From Microvirga sp. VF16 (lineage in GTDB: Bacteria > Pseudomonadota > Alphaproteobacteria > Rhizobiales > Beijerinckiaceae), in contig NZ_CP069354.1 in NCBI RefSeq assembly GCF_016864375.1, positions 1,302,001 through 1,366,000 on the forward strand: 64,000 nt of DNA. The letters are read 5' to 3'. Shown here one piece after another: positions 35,704-44,187 of the stretch. The stretch's first letter is position 1, and the number at the start of each line of letters is the position of its first letter. The notes under the pieces were generated by a model that was not told the origin of the DNA, did not search any database, and was given only the letters and a program-made list of their open reading frames with translations. The translations under genes were made by a program, and so were the position numbers.

Positions 35704-36411
35704 CTACACCCCAAGAACTTCGTGGAGTTCGTCCATGCGCGTGTCGAGCTCATGCCCGGGGAACGAGTTCACCATACGCCCATCCTCCATGAGGTAGAAG
35801 CGGTCGGCGACTTTCTTCGCGAAGCGGAAGTTCTGCTCCACGAGCAGGATGGTCATGCCGCGCTTCTTCAAGGCGACCAGCACATCGCCGATGCGCTGGA
35901 CGATCACGGGAGCTAGACCCTCCGTCGGCTCGTCGAGAAGGATGATCCTCGCGCCCGTGCGCAGCACGCGGGCGATGGCGAGCATCTGTTGCTCGCCGCC
36001 GGAAAGTTTCGTGCCCTGGCTCGAACGGCGTTCATGGAGGTTGGGGAAGAGAGTGTAGATCTCCTCCAGGCTCATGCCTCCCTCCGCGACGGTCGGCGGC
36101 AGCATCAGGTTCTCGGAGACGTTCAGGCTCGCGAAGATGCCGCGCTCCTCGGGCACATAGCCGAGACCGGCCTGCGCGACCTTGTGGAGCGGTAGCCCCA
36201 GGAGATCCTTGTCGCGCAGGCGGATAACGCCCTCGCGGCGGCGCAGGATGCCCATGATCGCGCGCAAGGTGGTTGTCTTGCCCGCGCCGTTGCGGCCGAG
36301 CAGGGTGACGGTTTCGCCCTCGCGGATGTCGAGATCGACTCCATGGAGAACATGGCTCTCGCCATACCAGGCATTGAGCCCGCGGACTTCGAGAAGGGGA
36401 GCGCTACTCAT
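35704..36411 (-). CDS. livF: ABC transporter ATP-binding protein (LivF)
   Basis: 235 residues. Walker A GRNGAGKTT, signature LSGGEQQMLAIARVL, Walker B IILLDEPTEGLAP and the H-loop region before LVEQN are all present. It energises the LivHM channel with LivG. The ATG at 36411 (MSSAPLL) is preferred and overlaps the end of livG by 8 bases; an upstream start at 36435 would overlap more. Confidence 0.93.
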   Translation of the reverse strand: MSSAPLLEVRGLNAWYGESHVLHGVDLDIREGETVTLLGRNGAGKTTTLRAIMGILRRREGVIRLRDKDLLGLPLHKVAQAGLGYVPEERGIFASLNVSENLMLPPTVAEGGMSLEEIYTLFPNLHERRSSQGTKLSGGEQQMLAIARVLRTGARIILLDEPTEGLAPVIVQRIGDVLVALKKRGMTILLVEQNFRFAKKVADRFYLMEDGRMVNSFPGHELDTRMDELHEVLGV

Positions 36412-37162
36412 GCTCGGTTCCCATGTAAGCTTCACGCACGCGCGGATCCTGGCTGACGGTCTCGTATGATCCGTCGGAGAGAATCTCGCCGCGAGCCAGA
36501 ACGGTGACGCGATCGCAAAGATCGGAAACCACGTTCAGGTTATGCTCGACCATCAGCACCGTGCGATTGCGGGCGATGCGTCGGATCAGATCGGAAATGC
36601 GGCCGATATCTTCATGTCCCATGCCGGCCATCGGCTCATCGAGAAGCAACATGGCAGGATCGAGGGCCAATGTGGTGGCGATTTCAAGCGCGCGCTTGCG
36701 TCCGTAGGACAATTCAACGGCCGGCAAATGCGCGTAGGCTCGGAGGCCAACGGCATCGATGAGCTCCATTGCGCGATCGTTGAGTGTCGAAAGAGCGGAA
36801 GCCGGGCGCCAGAACTGCGTGGCAAGTCCGGACGGACGCTGCAGCGCCACGCGCACATTGTCGAGCACGGTCAGGTGCGGAAATACCGCCGAAATCTGGA
36901 ATGAGCGGACGAGCCCGAGACGGGCAACCTCGGCAGGCTTCAGGCCGGTGATGTCCGAGCCCTTGAAGCTGATCTGCCCGCGCGTCGGCGTGAGAAACTT
37001 CGTGAGCAGGTTGAAGACGGTTGTCTTGCCGGCACCGTTCGGGCCGATCAGGGCATGGATCGTGCCCTCATTGACGGACAGGGTCACGTCCTTCACGGCG
37101 AGGAAGCCGCGAAACTCCATGGTGAGCCCGGTGGCGCTCAAGATAGGTTGCGTACTGACCAT
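36404..37162 (-). CDS. livG: ABC transporter ATP-binding protein (LivG)
   Basis: 252 residues. Walker A GPNGAGKTTVFNLL, the family signature VELSYGRKRALEIATTL in place of the classic LSGGQ, and Walker B MLLLDEPMAG. The C-terminal LSDGSYETVSQDPRVREAYMG tail is typical of LivG. It lies 124 bases downstream of the binding-protein gene and overlaps livF. Confidence 0.93.
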   Translation of the reverse strand: MVSTQPILSATGLTMEFRGFLAVKDVTLSVNEGTIHALIGPNGAGKTTVFNLLTKFLTPTRGQISFKGSDITGLKPAEVARLGLVRSFQISAVFPHLTVLDNVRVALQRPSGLATQFWRPASALSTLNDRAMELIDAVGLRAYAHLPAVELSYGRKRALEIATTLALDPAMLLLDEPMAGMGHEDIGRISDLIRRIARNRTVLMVEHNLNVVSDLCDRVTVLARGEILSDGSYETVSQDPRVREAYMGTEHE

Positions 37163-37286
37163 ATGAACCGGCCGACACTCTCTTGGTGAGGAGGCAACGG
37201 CTGGTTCGCGCGCAAAGCTCGATACCAGCCGTTGTCAGACGATGAAGAGGCGGGGCGGCTCGCGCCGTCCCACTTCGGTTGGAATA

Positions 37287-38495
37287 TTACTGCGTGAGCT
37301 GGCAGCCGCTGTCGGCAAGCTTCATATAAGCCTGATCGCCCGGGACCTTGGCGAGCTGCTTGTACATGTCCCACTCGCTCTTGCTCTCTTCCGGCTTCTT
37401 CACCTGGAAGAGGTACATGTCGTAGACCATGCGGCCGTTCGGCAGCACCTTACCCTTCTTGGCGAAGACGTCCTCGACCGGCATTTCGTGCAGGAGCTTG
37501 GCGACCGGCTCGGTAGCGTCCGTGCCAGCTTTCTGAATCGCCTTGAGATATTGCGTCACGGCGGAATAGGTGCCGACATGGATCATGTTCGGCATGCGGC
37601 CGGTCTTTTCCTGGAACTTCTTCGCGAAGGCACGGTTCTCGTCGCTCTGATCCCAGTACCAGCCTTCCGTCAGGGTCAAGCCCTGTGCGGCCTTGAGGCC
37701 AAGACCCTTCACTTCGGCGAGGGTGAAAAGCAGGGCTGCGAGGCGCGTGCCGCCCTGGGTGATGCCGAACTCGGCAGCCTGCTTGATGGCGTTGGCAGTG
37801 TCGAGGCCGGCATTGGCCATGCCGACCACGTTGGCACCGGAGCTCTGCGCCTGCAGCAGGAAGGACGAGTAGTCAGTGGCTGCCAGCGGATGGCGGACAG
37901 CACCGAGCACCTGACCGCCCTTCGACTTCACGAACTTCGAAGTCTGGTCTTCAAGCGAGTAGCCGAAGGCGTAGTCGGCGGTGAGGAAGAACCACTTGTT
38001 GCCGCCGTTCTCCACCAGCGCACCGCCGGTGCCGACTGCGAGCGCGTGAGTGTCGTAGGCCCAATGGAAGCCGTAGGGGGTGCATTGCTTGCCGGTGAGA
38101 TCGGTCGTCGCCGCACCGGTCGTCATCGTGATTTTCTTCTTGTCCTTGGACAGGCCCTGGACAGCGAGAGCGACCGACGAGGTGGTCAGTTCCATGATGG
38201 AATCGACCTTTTCCGTATCATACCACTGCCGGGCGATGCTCGCCGCCACGTCAGGCTTGTTCTGGTGGTCCGCGCTCACGATCTCGACCGGCACGCCAAG
38301 AACCTTGCCGCCGAAATCCTGCACCGCCATACGGGCGGCCTCGACCGAGGACTTGCCACCGAAATCTGCGTAGACGCCGGACTGATCGTTCAGGATGCCG
38401 ATCTTGACCACGCCGTCGGAAGCCTGCTGTGCATAGGCCGATTGCGCCATGACGGTGCAGCTGAGGGCGAACAGAATTTTATTGAGAACTCGCAT
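37287..38495 (-). CDS. Periplasmic substrate-binding protein, LivK/type-1 fold
   Basis: 402 residues. Signal peptide in residues 1-22 (ends AYAQ). The type-1 fold start VKIGILNDQSGVYADFGGKS and AARMAVQDFGGKVLGVPVEIVSADHQNKP is typical of the LivK/amide-urea-aromatic binding group. KVDSIMELTTSSVALAVQGL and TDLTGKQCTPYGFHWAYDTHA are also conserved in these. It is longer than classic LivK, as in the many alphaproteobacterial paralogues with unknown ligands. It opens the operon with livGFHM and the GMC oxidoreductase, which suggests a ligand that is oxidised, not a simple branched-chain amino acid. Ligand unknown. Confidence 0.9.
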   Translation of the reverse strand: MRVLNKILFALSCTVMAQSAYAQQASDGVVKIGILNDQSGVYADFGGKSSVEAARMAVQDFGGKVLGVPVEIVSADHQNKPDVAASIARQWYDTEKVDSIMELTTSSVALAVQGLSKDKKKITMTTGAATTDLTGKQCTPYGFHWAYDTHALAVGTGGALVENGGNKWFFLTADYAFGYSLEDQTSKFVKSKGGQVLGAVRHPLAATDYSSFLLQAQSSGANVVGMANAGLDTANAIKQAAEFGITQGGTRLAALLFTLAEVKGLGLKAAQGLTLTEGWYWDQSDENRAFAKKFQEKTGRMPNMIHVGTYSAVTQYLKAIQKAGTDATEPVAKLLHEMPVEDVFAKKGKVLPNGRMVYDMYLFQVKKPEESKSEWDMYKQLAKVPGDQAYMKLADSGCQLTQ

Positions 38496-38814
38496 CGATT
38501 TCCTTCCCTTCGTTCCGAAGCCAGTTGATCCAGCATTGTTCGAACCGCGGCGTGAGGGTGCGCCCGGCGATGGTCAGAAAAGTACAGCCCTTCACGCCTT
38601 GTGCAATGCGAGAGGGGGTCATCCTTAAGTCGCAGATCTCTTTAAGCTTCAAGTTTTTGCCTCATTTTCAGGCATCGGGTGTCGCTGACCCTTGAGACCT
38701 TGGCCGCTTTGTCGGTAACCCTGCTCCGCATCTCTCGCTGTTCACAGTGCTGGAGGCAGCGCCTATATCTGCCTCAGCTTTCTGTCCCCCTATTGTCTAG
38801 GTTGGAGCCTTGCG
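38496..38814. other. Divergent promoter region between the ABC operon and the dehydrogenase
   Basis: About 320 bases with no gene. A small palindrome TGCCT-N7-AGGCA at 38658-38674 could be an operator for both directions; nothing else stands out. Confidence 0.4.
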
Positions 38815-40302
38815 ATGACCGTTCACCAGAAGCCCGCCGACCGCCGTACCCTCGATCTGCAGGATCCGTCGCTCTTGGTGTCTCAGGCCTATGTGGCGGG
38901 CGAGTGGATCGATGCGCCGGACGGCAAGACCATCCCGGTCACCGATCCGTATGACGGCGCGCTGATCCTGAGCGTGCCCGATCTCGGCCCTGACGCCGCC
39001 AAGCGCGCCATCGACACGGCGCACACGGTGCAGAAGGAATGGGCCAGGCGCACCGCCAAGGAGCGCAGCACCATCCTGAGGAAATGGTACGACCTGATCA
39101 TCGCCAATGCCGACGATCTGGCGCTGATCCTCACCACCGAGCAGGGCAAGCCCTTGCCCGAGGCCAAGGCCGAGGTGATCTCGAACGCGGCCTATATCGA
39201 GTGGTTCGCGGAAGAAGCCAAGCGCATCGACGGCGACGTCATTCCCGGCGCCAGCCCGTCCCAGCGCATCGTGGTGCTGAAGCAGCCGGTCGGGGTGTGC
39301 GCGGCGATCACGCCGTGGAACTTTCCCAATGGCATGATCACCCGCAAGGTCGGCCCGGCGCTGGCCGCGGGCTGCACCATGGTGTTGAAGCCGGCCGCGC
39401 AAACCCCGCTCTCGGCGCTGGCGCTCGCCGTGCTGGCCGAGCGGGCCGGGGTGCCGAAGGGCGCGTTCTCGGTGATCACCGGCGAGGCCAAGCCGATCGG
39501 CGAGGAGTTCTGCCACAACCCGAAGGTGGCCAAGATCACCTTCACCGGCTCGACCGGGGTCGGGCGCTGGCTGATGAAGGAGGCGGCCGACGGCATCAAG
39601 CGGCTGTCGCTCGAGCTCGGCGGCAACGCGCCGTTCATCGTGTTCGACGATGCCGATCTCGACGCGGCGGTGGAGGGCGCGATGGCGTCGAAGTTCCGCA
39701 ATGCCGGCCAGACCTGCGTCTGCGCCAACCGGATCTATGTCCAGGCGGGCGTGGCCGAGGTTTTCGCCGACAAGCTCGCCGCCAAGGCCAAGGCGCTCAA
39801 GCTCGGGCGCGGCACCGAGGCCGGGGTGAGCATGGGGCCGCTCATCGACGATCGGGCCGTGGCCAAGATGGAGGAGCATGTTCAGGACGTGCTCGACAAG
39901 GGCGGCAAGCTGCTGGTGGGCGGCAAGCGCTCGGATTTGGGCAGCACGTTCTTCGAGCCCACGGTGATGACAGGGGTTACACAAGCCATGAAGGTGACCA
40001 AGGAGGAGACGTTTGCGCCTCTGGCGCCGATCATCTCGTTCACCGACGAGGCGGAGGTGATCGCGATGGCGAACGACTCGGAGTTCGGGCTGGCCTCGTA
40101 TTTCTATGCCAAGGACATGGCCCGCGTCTGGCGCGTGGCCGAGGCGCTCGAGAGCGGCATGGTCGGGGTGAACACGCCGGCTTTGGCCAACGAGATGGCG
40201 CCATTTGGCGGCGTGAAGCAGTCGGGACTGGGCCGTGAGGGCTCGAAATACGGCATCGAGGGCTTCCTCGAAATCAAATACATCAACATCGCTGGATTAT
40301 GA
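38815..40302 (+). CDS. gabD: NAD(P)-dependent succinate-semialdehyde-type aldehyde dehydrogenase (GabD-like)
   Basis: 495 residues. ALDH motifs in order: ITPWNFPNGMITRKVGPALAAGC, FTGSTGVGRWLM, catalytic Glu in LELGGNAPFIVFDDADLD, catalytic Cys in RNAGQTCVCANRIYVQ with the neighbouring Cys two residues on, and EETFAPLAPI. The pattern QTCVCANR fits the GabD subgroup that makes succinate from succinate semialdehyde. It is divergent from the ABC-importer operon that ends with a GMC alcohol oxidase, so it may serve the same substrate; that is inference. Cytoplasmic. Confidence 0.9.
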   Translation: MTVHQKPADRRTLDLQDPSLLVSQAYVAGEWIDAPDGKTIPVTDPYDGALILSVPDLGPDAAKRAIDTAHTVQKEWARRTAKERSTILRKWYDLIIANADDLALILTTEQGKPLPEAKAEVISNAAYIEWFAEEAKRIDGDVIPGASPSQRIVVLKQPVGVCAAITPWNFPNGMITRKVGPALAAGCTMVLKPAAQTPLSALALAVLAERAGVPKGAFSVITGEAKPIGEEFCHNPKVAKITFTGSTGVGRWLMKEAADGIKRLSLELGGNAPFIVFDDADLDAAVEGAMASKFRNAGQTCVCANRIYVQAGVAEVFADKLAAKAKALKLGRGTEAGVSMGPLIDDRAVAKMEEHVQDVLDKGGKLLVGGKRSDLGSTFFEPTVMTGVTQAMKVTKEETFAPLAPIISFTDEAEVIAMANDSEFGLASYFYAKDMARVWRVAEALESGMVGVNTPALANEMAPFGGVKQSGLGREGSKYGIEGFLEIKYINIAGL

Positions 40303-40307
40303 GCATG

Positions 40308-40335
40308 AAAAAGCCCGGCATTGCCGGGCTTTTTT
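40308..40335 (+). terminator. Terminator of the aldehyde dehydrogenase gene
   Basis: Stem AAAAAGCCCGGCA with its complement at 40322-40334, ending in a T-run. Six bases after the stop codon; works for both strands by symmetry. Confidence 0.9.
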
Positions 40336-40367
40336 GTTGATGGAAGCTGCCGAATCTCACTGCGTTC

Positions 40368-41174
40368 CTATGCGCTTCTTGCTCTGAGCAGCAGATTGGC
40401 CAGTTCCACGAAGCCATCGCCAGAGTGACCATTCGCGATGTAGGCCGGTCTGTTGGTCAGGCGGTGTGTGAAGGCCTGGATATTGGCGACGCCGACGCTC
40501 AGGGGAAAGGCTGCAAACATCGGCTCGTCATTCGGCGAGTCGCCCGCATAGATCACGACCTTCTTCGCCTCTTCCCAGTCCATGCCGAACACGTCGGCGA
40601 GCAGGGTCTTGGCCATGCTCAGCTTGTTGTAATCGCCGAACCAGCCGTTCACGTGAATGGAACTAACCTTGGCCTGCGCGCCCGCGCGTTCGAAGATGGA
40701 AACGATTCTGTCCACTTCCGATTCCGGCAGAGCAGGCACATCCTCGCAGAAGTCGATGGCGAGATCCGCCATGCGGTAGGCCTGATCGCTGGCGAGCGCC
40801 GCACCTGGCACGCGTGCCAGAACGTCCGCCTCAATGGCATCGAGTTTGGCACGGTTCCGTGCCAGTTCCCCGGGGCTCGCCCAGAAACGCTGCTGCATCT
40901 TCTTGCGCTCGCGATCATAGCGGAAATAGAAGGCGCCATTTTCTCCCACCACCGCATCGACCGGCCACATGCGGGCGATGTGATCGCACCAGCCTGCTGG
41001 TCGTCCGGTCACGGGAATGACGAGGAAGCCCGCGCGATGCAGCTCTTCCAGTGCGCCGTAGGCAGCGGCCGTCAGCATTCCTTCCGTGGTGATCGTGTCA
41101 TCGATATCGGTCAGCACCACACGAATGGAGCGCGCCGTTTCCAGCGGCATCTGTGCTAGGGGCTTCATGGTCAT
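40368..41174 (-). CDS. HAD-superfamily (type IIB) phosphatase
   Basis: 268 residues from ATG 41174. HAD motif 1 VVLTDIDDTITTEGM holds the nucleophile Asp and acid Asp; motif 2 VIPVTGRP; motif 3 Lys in YNKLSMAKTLL; motif 4 YAGDSPNDEPMF. The large cap domain between motifs places it in class IIB, with Cof-type and sugar-phosphate phosphatases (including sucrose- and mannosyl-phosphoglycerate-type enzymes). Substrate not certain. It stands between the dehydrogenase and the glycerate kinase, divergent from the latter by about 150 bases. Confidence 0.85.
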   Translation of the reverse strand: MTMKPLAQMPLETARSIRVVLTDIDDTITTEGMLTAAAYGALEELHRAGFLVIPVTGRPAGWCDHIARMWPVDAVVGENGAFYFRYDRERKKMQQRFWASPGELARNRAKLDAIEADVLARVPGAALASDQAYRMADLAIDFCEDVPALPESEVDRIVSIFERAGAQAKVSSIHVNGWFGDYNKLSMAKTLLADVFGMDWEEAKKVVIYAGDSPNDEPMFAAFPLSVGVANIQAFTHRLTNRPAYIANGHSGDGFVELANLLLRARSA

Positions 41175-41330
41175 CCTTGGGCTATTGGAAAATCGTGAGA
41201 CGGCTAATGGTCTGTCTTTAAGCATGATCCTGTGCCGAGATCCAAGACCTTCGATGCATGGGCAGGCCACCCTGTGTGCAATCTGTGGTCCTGGGCTTCA
41301 CGCCTGGGATTTCTGACGTAAAGTGACGCC

Positions 41331-42584
41331 ATGCCAAACGATGCTGAAATCCTCACCGCCCTGTTCGATGCCGCTCTGAAGGCGGCTCTGCCGGATGGCC
41401 AATTCGACGGCCGCCTGCCACCCAAGCCGAAGGGGCGGACGATCGTCCTTGGCGCCGGCAAGGCCTCAGCCCGCATGGCGGCGGCCTTCGAGGAGGCCTG
41501 GGCTCGCGCGGGAGGAACCTGCGACGGCCTTGTGGTCACGCGATACGGGCACGCGGTGCCGACGCAATCCATTGAGATCATCGAGGCCGCGCATCCGGTT
41601 CCCGATGAGGCCGGGTTGCAGGCAGCGGGGCGGATCCTGGCCCTGGCCCAGGAGGCCGGCCCCGACGATCTCGTCGTTTGTCTCATGTCCGGCGGAGCCT
41701 CGGCCCTCCTGTCACTTCCCGCGAAAGGCGTGACGCTGGCCGACAAGCAGGATCTGAACCGGGCGCTCCTGAAATCGGGCGCTCCCATCGGAGAAATGAA
41801 TCAGGTGCGCAAGTCGCTCTCCGCCATCAAGGGCGGGCGGCTTGCTGCGGCGGCCGGGAAGGCGCAGCTGGTCACCTATCTGATCTCGGACGTTCCGGGC
41901 GACGATCCCGGCAGCATCGGCTCCGGCCCGACGATCCCTGAGCGCGTCGATCCGGACGTTGCACTCGGCATCCTGCGCAAATACGGCATCGATGTGCCTA
42001 ATCATGTCCTGCAGACCATCCGCTCCAACGCCATCACCGAGCCCGTAGCCGGCGGCGCGGTGCATATGCTGTCGACGCCCAAGATGGCGCTCGATGCCGC
42101 TGCCGCCAAAGCCCGTGAGCTGGGGCTGACGCCGCTCGTGCTCGGCGATGCGCTCGAGGGAGAGGCGAGGGAGATCGGGCGTGTCATGGCCGGCATTGCG
42201 CGCTCCGCCCTGATGCATGGAGAACCGGTGAAAGCACCGTGTGTCCTGCTCTCCGGCGGCGAGACGACGGTGACGGTGCGCGGACAGGGGCGAGGCGGAC
42301 GAAACGCCGAGTTCCTGTTGTCTCTGGCCGTTGCTTTAAAGGATGAAGACAGGATCTCGGCTATCGCTTGCGATACCGATGGCATCGATGGTTCCGAGGA
42401 CAATGCGGGCGCTTGGTTCGACGGTAGCCTGTTCGAGAGCGCTCGTGAGAAAGGCATCGATCTCACGGCCCATCTCGATAGAAACGATGCCTATACGGCA
42501 TTCGCCGAACTCGACAGGCTCGTCGTGACGGGCCCGACGCTGACCAACGTGAACGACTTTCGCTGTATTCTCATTCGCTCCTGA
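41331..42584 (+). CDS. Glycerate 2-kinase (GckA/TtuD, MOFRL family)
   Basis: 417 residues. The N-terminal DUF4147 domain (IVLGAGKASARMAAAFE, VVCLMSGGASALLSLP) and C-terminal MOFRL domain (CVLLSGGETTVTVRGQGRGGRNAEF, with the GRGGRN segment) define the class II glycerate kinases. They phosphorylate D-glycerate to 2-phosphoglycerate with ATP; in methylotrophs of this group the enzyme closes the serine cycle, elsewhere it serves tartrate or glyoxylate use. Older databases call it hydroxypyruvate reductase, which is likely wrong. Preceded by a weak ribosome binding site; stands alone. Confidence 0.88.
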   Translation: MPNDAEILTALFDAALKAALPDGQFDGRLPPKPKGRTIVLGAGKASARMAAAFEEAWARAGGTCDGLVVTRYGHAVPTQSIEIIEAAHPVPDEAGLQAAGRILALAQEAGPDDLVVCLMSGGASALLSLPAKGVTLADKQDLNRALLKSGAPIGEMNQVRKSLSAIKGGRLAAAAGKAQLVTYLISDVPGDDPGSIGSGPTIPERVDPDVALGILRKYGIDVPNHVLQTIRSNAITEPVAGGAVHMLSTPKMALDAAAAKARELGLTPLVLGDALEGEAREIGRVMAGIARSALMHGEPVKAPCVLLSGGETTVTVRGQGRGGRNAEFLLSLAVALKDEDRISAIACDTDGIDGSEDNAGAWFDGSLFESAREKGIDLTAHLDRNDAYTAFAELDRLVVTGPTLTNVNDFRCILIRS

Positions 42585-42602
42585 GCGAAGCGGAGTGCCG
42601 GC

Positions 42603-43385
42603 TCAGATGGAATAGCTGAACCCTGTCGTGTTCGTCTCCGGTACGATCATCGTGACCTTGGTTCCATGCCCTTCCTGACTCTCGACTTCCAGGTCTCCGC
42701 CATGGAGCTTGAGGATGTACCAGGCGAGGCTCAGTCCTAAGCCGGTGCCGGGCAGCTTCTTCGCGTTCTGGCCGCGGAAGAAGGGTTGCATGATGAAGGG
42801 CAGATCACGTTCCGGGATGCCGATTCCCTGGTCGTTGACGATAATCCGGATCATGCCGGATCTCTTGCGGGCGGTGACATCGATCGGCTGGTCCGTCCGG
42901 GAATATTTCATGGCATTCGAGAGAATAATGACGAGGGCCTGTTCCAGCAGGATCGGGTCGCCGATTACGATCTCCGGCAATCCGCGAATCTGGATCTGGA
43001 AGGGGCGGTTGGGTTCCTGCCCGCCTTGTTCCCTGCAGACCCGGCGGACGAGTTCATCCGGGTTGAACTCGCTTGGGTTGAGTACGATTCCGCCGGCCGT
43101 GGCCCTTGTATAGGACAGGATCGTTTCGATCAGCTCGTCGAGGCGCAGACTGGCCCGCCAGATCTTCTCGGCTTTCGCCCGAATATCGTTGGTGCCCAGT
43201 CGATCGGCTCGCCTGATCAAGCCTTGGGCCAAGGCATTGATTGTGGAGAGAGGCGTTCTCAGTTGATGCGCCAGGAGGGCGACACGATCCAATGGGTGAG
43301 CCGAGTTCCTCCCCGTTGTACGACGGGTCGCACGGCGGGGAGGCCTCAATGATGGTCGGGGAGGACGTCGAGTGGCTGCGGGCAC
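42603..43385 (-). CDS. Sensor-type histidine kinase core without input domain
   Basis: 260 residues. Dimerisation/phosphotransfer domain with HQLRTPLSTINALAQGL (phospho-His in the H-box), then an HATPase with ALVIILSNAMKYS (N-box), NDQGIGIPERDLPFI (G1) and LPGTGLGLSLAW (G2). No PAS, Cache or membrane segment precedes it; the first 35 residues are Arg/Pro-rich and look poorly constrained, so the true start may be further downstream (a TTG or GTG). No response regulator gene is adjacent. It is therefore an orphan cytoplasmic kinase, possibly a truncated one. Its upstream DNA is the most AT-rich tract in the window. Confidence 0.82.
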   Translation of the reverse strand: MPAATRRPPRPSLRPPRRATRRTTGRNSAHPLDRVALLAHQLRTPLSTINALAQGLIRRADRLGTNDIRAKAEKIWRASLRLDELIETILSYTRATAGGIVLNPSEFNPDELVRRVCREQGGQEPNRPFQIQIRGLPEIVIGDPILLEQALVIILSNAMKYSRTDQPIDVTARKRSGMIRIIVNDQGIGIPERDLPFIMQPFFRGQNAKKLPGTGLGLSLAWYILKLHGGDLEVESQEGHGTKVTMIVPETNTTGFSYSI

Positions 43386-43738
43386 GGACGCGATACCTAT
43401 ATAACTTTATAACGTTTAAAGTCTGGATTGATCCGAATTAGTGCACCCAAAGCCGTTGTCCATCCCCCTCGTTAGTGGACGGGCGGAATCATAATTTAGT
43501 GTAGAAGGTTGTTGTTTTGTCGAAAAATGAAATACATATAATATTATATTAAGAATATTTTATTATTAATAAAGTATAATATAATAAATTGTCGCATTAA
43601 ATATTATTATAAAGTCGATTTGTTGAATAATCAGGTTATTCAGAGCCGACTATTTTGTTTTACGGGCTGCGGTTTGTTTGAAACTAACCGTCTTGGATGA
43701 CGTTGCCCTGTCTGGATATCGACTTCAGGAGAAACGTC
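43386..43738. other. AT-rich intergenic tract
   Basis: Divergent gap between the histidine kinase and the CsbD gene. From about 43500 to 43625 it is almost entirely A and T, with ATTATT and TATAAT runs. No gene. It may be curved promoter DNA or a remnant of foreign DNA; the strong Shine-Dalgarno AGGAG of csbD lies at its right end. Confidence 0.5.
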
Positions 43739-43915
43739 ATGGATAACGATCGCGCCGAAGGCAGCATGAAGAACATGAAGGGCCGCCTCAAGGAAGGCCT
43801 TGGCAAGGCCCTGGGCGACTCGAAGATAGAAGCGGAAGGCAAGATGGAGAAGACTGAGGGTAAGATCCAGAACGCCATCGGCGATATCAAGGATTCTCTC
43901 CGCAAGAATCCTTGA
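43739..43915 (+). CDS. CsbD-like stress protein
   Basis: 58 residues, highly charged, with the family pattern of repeated EGKxExxxGK and KGRLKEGLGKALGDSKIEAE, helical throughout. Seen widely as a small stress-induced protein (CsbD family) of unknown biochemical role. ATG 43739 follows AGGAG by 7 bases, and a strong terminator follows. The upstream promoter sits in the AT-rich tract. Confidence 0.85.
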   Translation: MDNDRAEGSMKNMKGRLKEGLGKALGDSKIEAEGKMEKTEGKIQNAIGDIKDSLRKNP

Positions 43916-43927
43916 TTGTGGCGCACG

Positions 43928-43958
43928 AAAAAGGGCCCGGCGTGAGCCGGGCCTTTTC
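43928..43958 (+). terminator. Terminator between csbD-like and tusA-like genes
   Basis: Stem around GGCCCGGC/GCCGGGCC with A-run before and T-run after; convergent position suits both genes. Confidence 0.88.
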
Positions 43959-44187
43959 ACATGGGATTGTCCGCCTTGCGGATCAGGAAGCTTATTCTTG
44001 AAGTTTCCTGTTTTTGCTCTTCAAGAACATCGCCTGTTTCGCGGATCAGATTGGGAACGTCGATGCCCGCCAGCGGATCCGTGCAGATGACACGCAGTCT
44101 TTCGCCAGGAGACAGGGAGAGCAGGGCTTTTCGCGTGCGCAAAACCGGCAGCGGGCACTTCAGGCCGGATAGATCGAGTTCTGTCAT
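43957..44187 (-). CDS. TusA/SirA-family sulfur-carrier-like protein
   Basis: 76 residues from ATG 44187. TusA signature LDLSGLKCPLPVLRTRKAL with the Cys-Pro-x-Pro that carries a persulfide, then the family's GERLRVICTDPLAGIDVPNL strand-helix. It may relay sulfur in tRNA thiolation or molybdenum cofactor sulfuration. Its start overlaps the stop of mobA (ATGA), which favours the cofactor role here. Confidence 0.9.
   Translation of the reverse strand: MTELDLSGLKCPLPVLRTRKALLSLSPGERLRVICTDPLAGIDVPNLIRETGDVLEEQKQETSRISFLIRKADNPM

Noticed and set aside
34729..35916. 395-residue plus-strand open frame opposite livH/livM
   Set aside because: Antisense shadow of the ABC permease genes in GC-rich DNA; its composition (His, Glu, Asp-rich) is typical of such shadows and no domain is seen.
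37242..38528. 428-residue plus-strand open frame opposite the binding protein
   Set aside because: Fully antisense to a clear LivK-type gene with a signal peptide.
38797..39984. 395-residue minus-strand open frame
   Set aside because: Antisense to the aldehyde dehydrogenase, whose motifs are complete.
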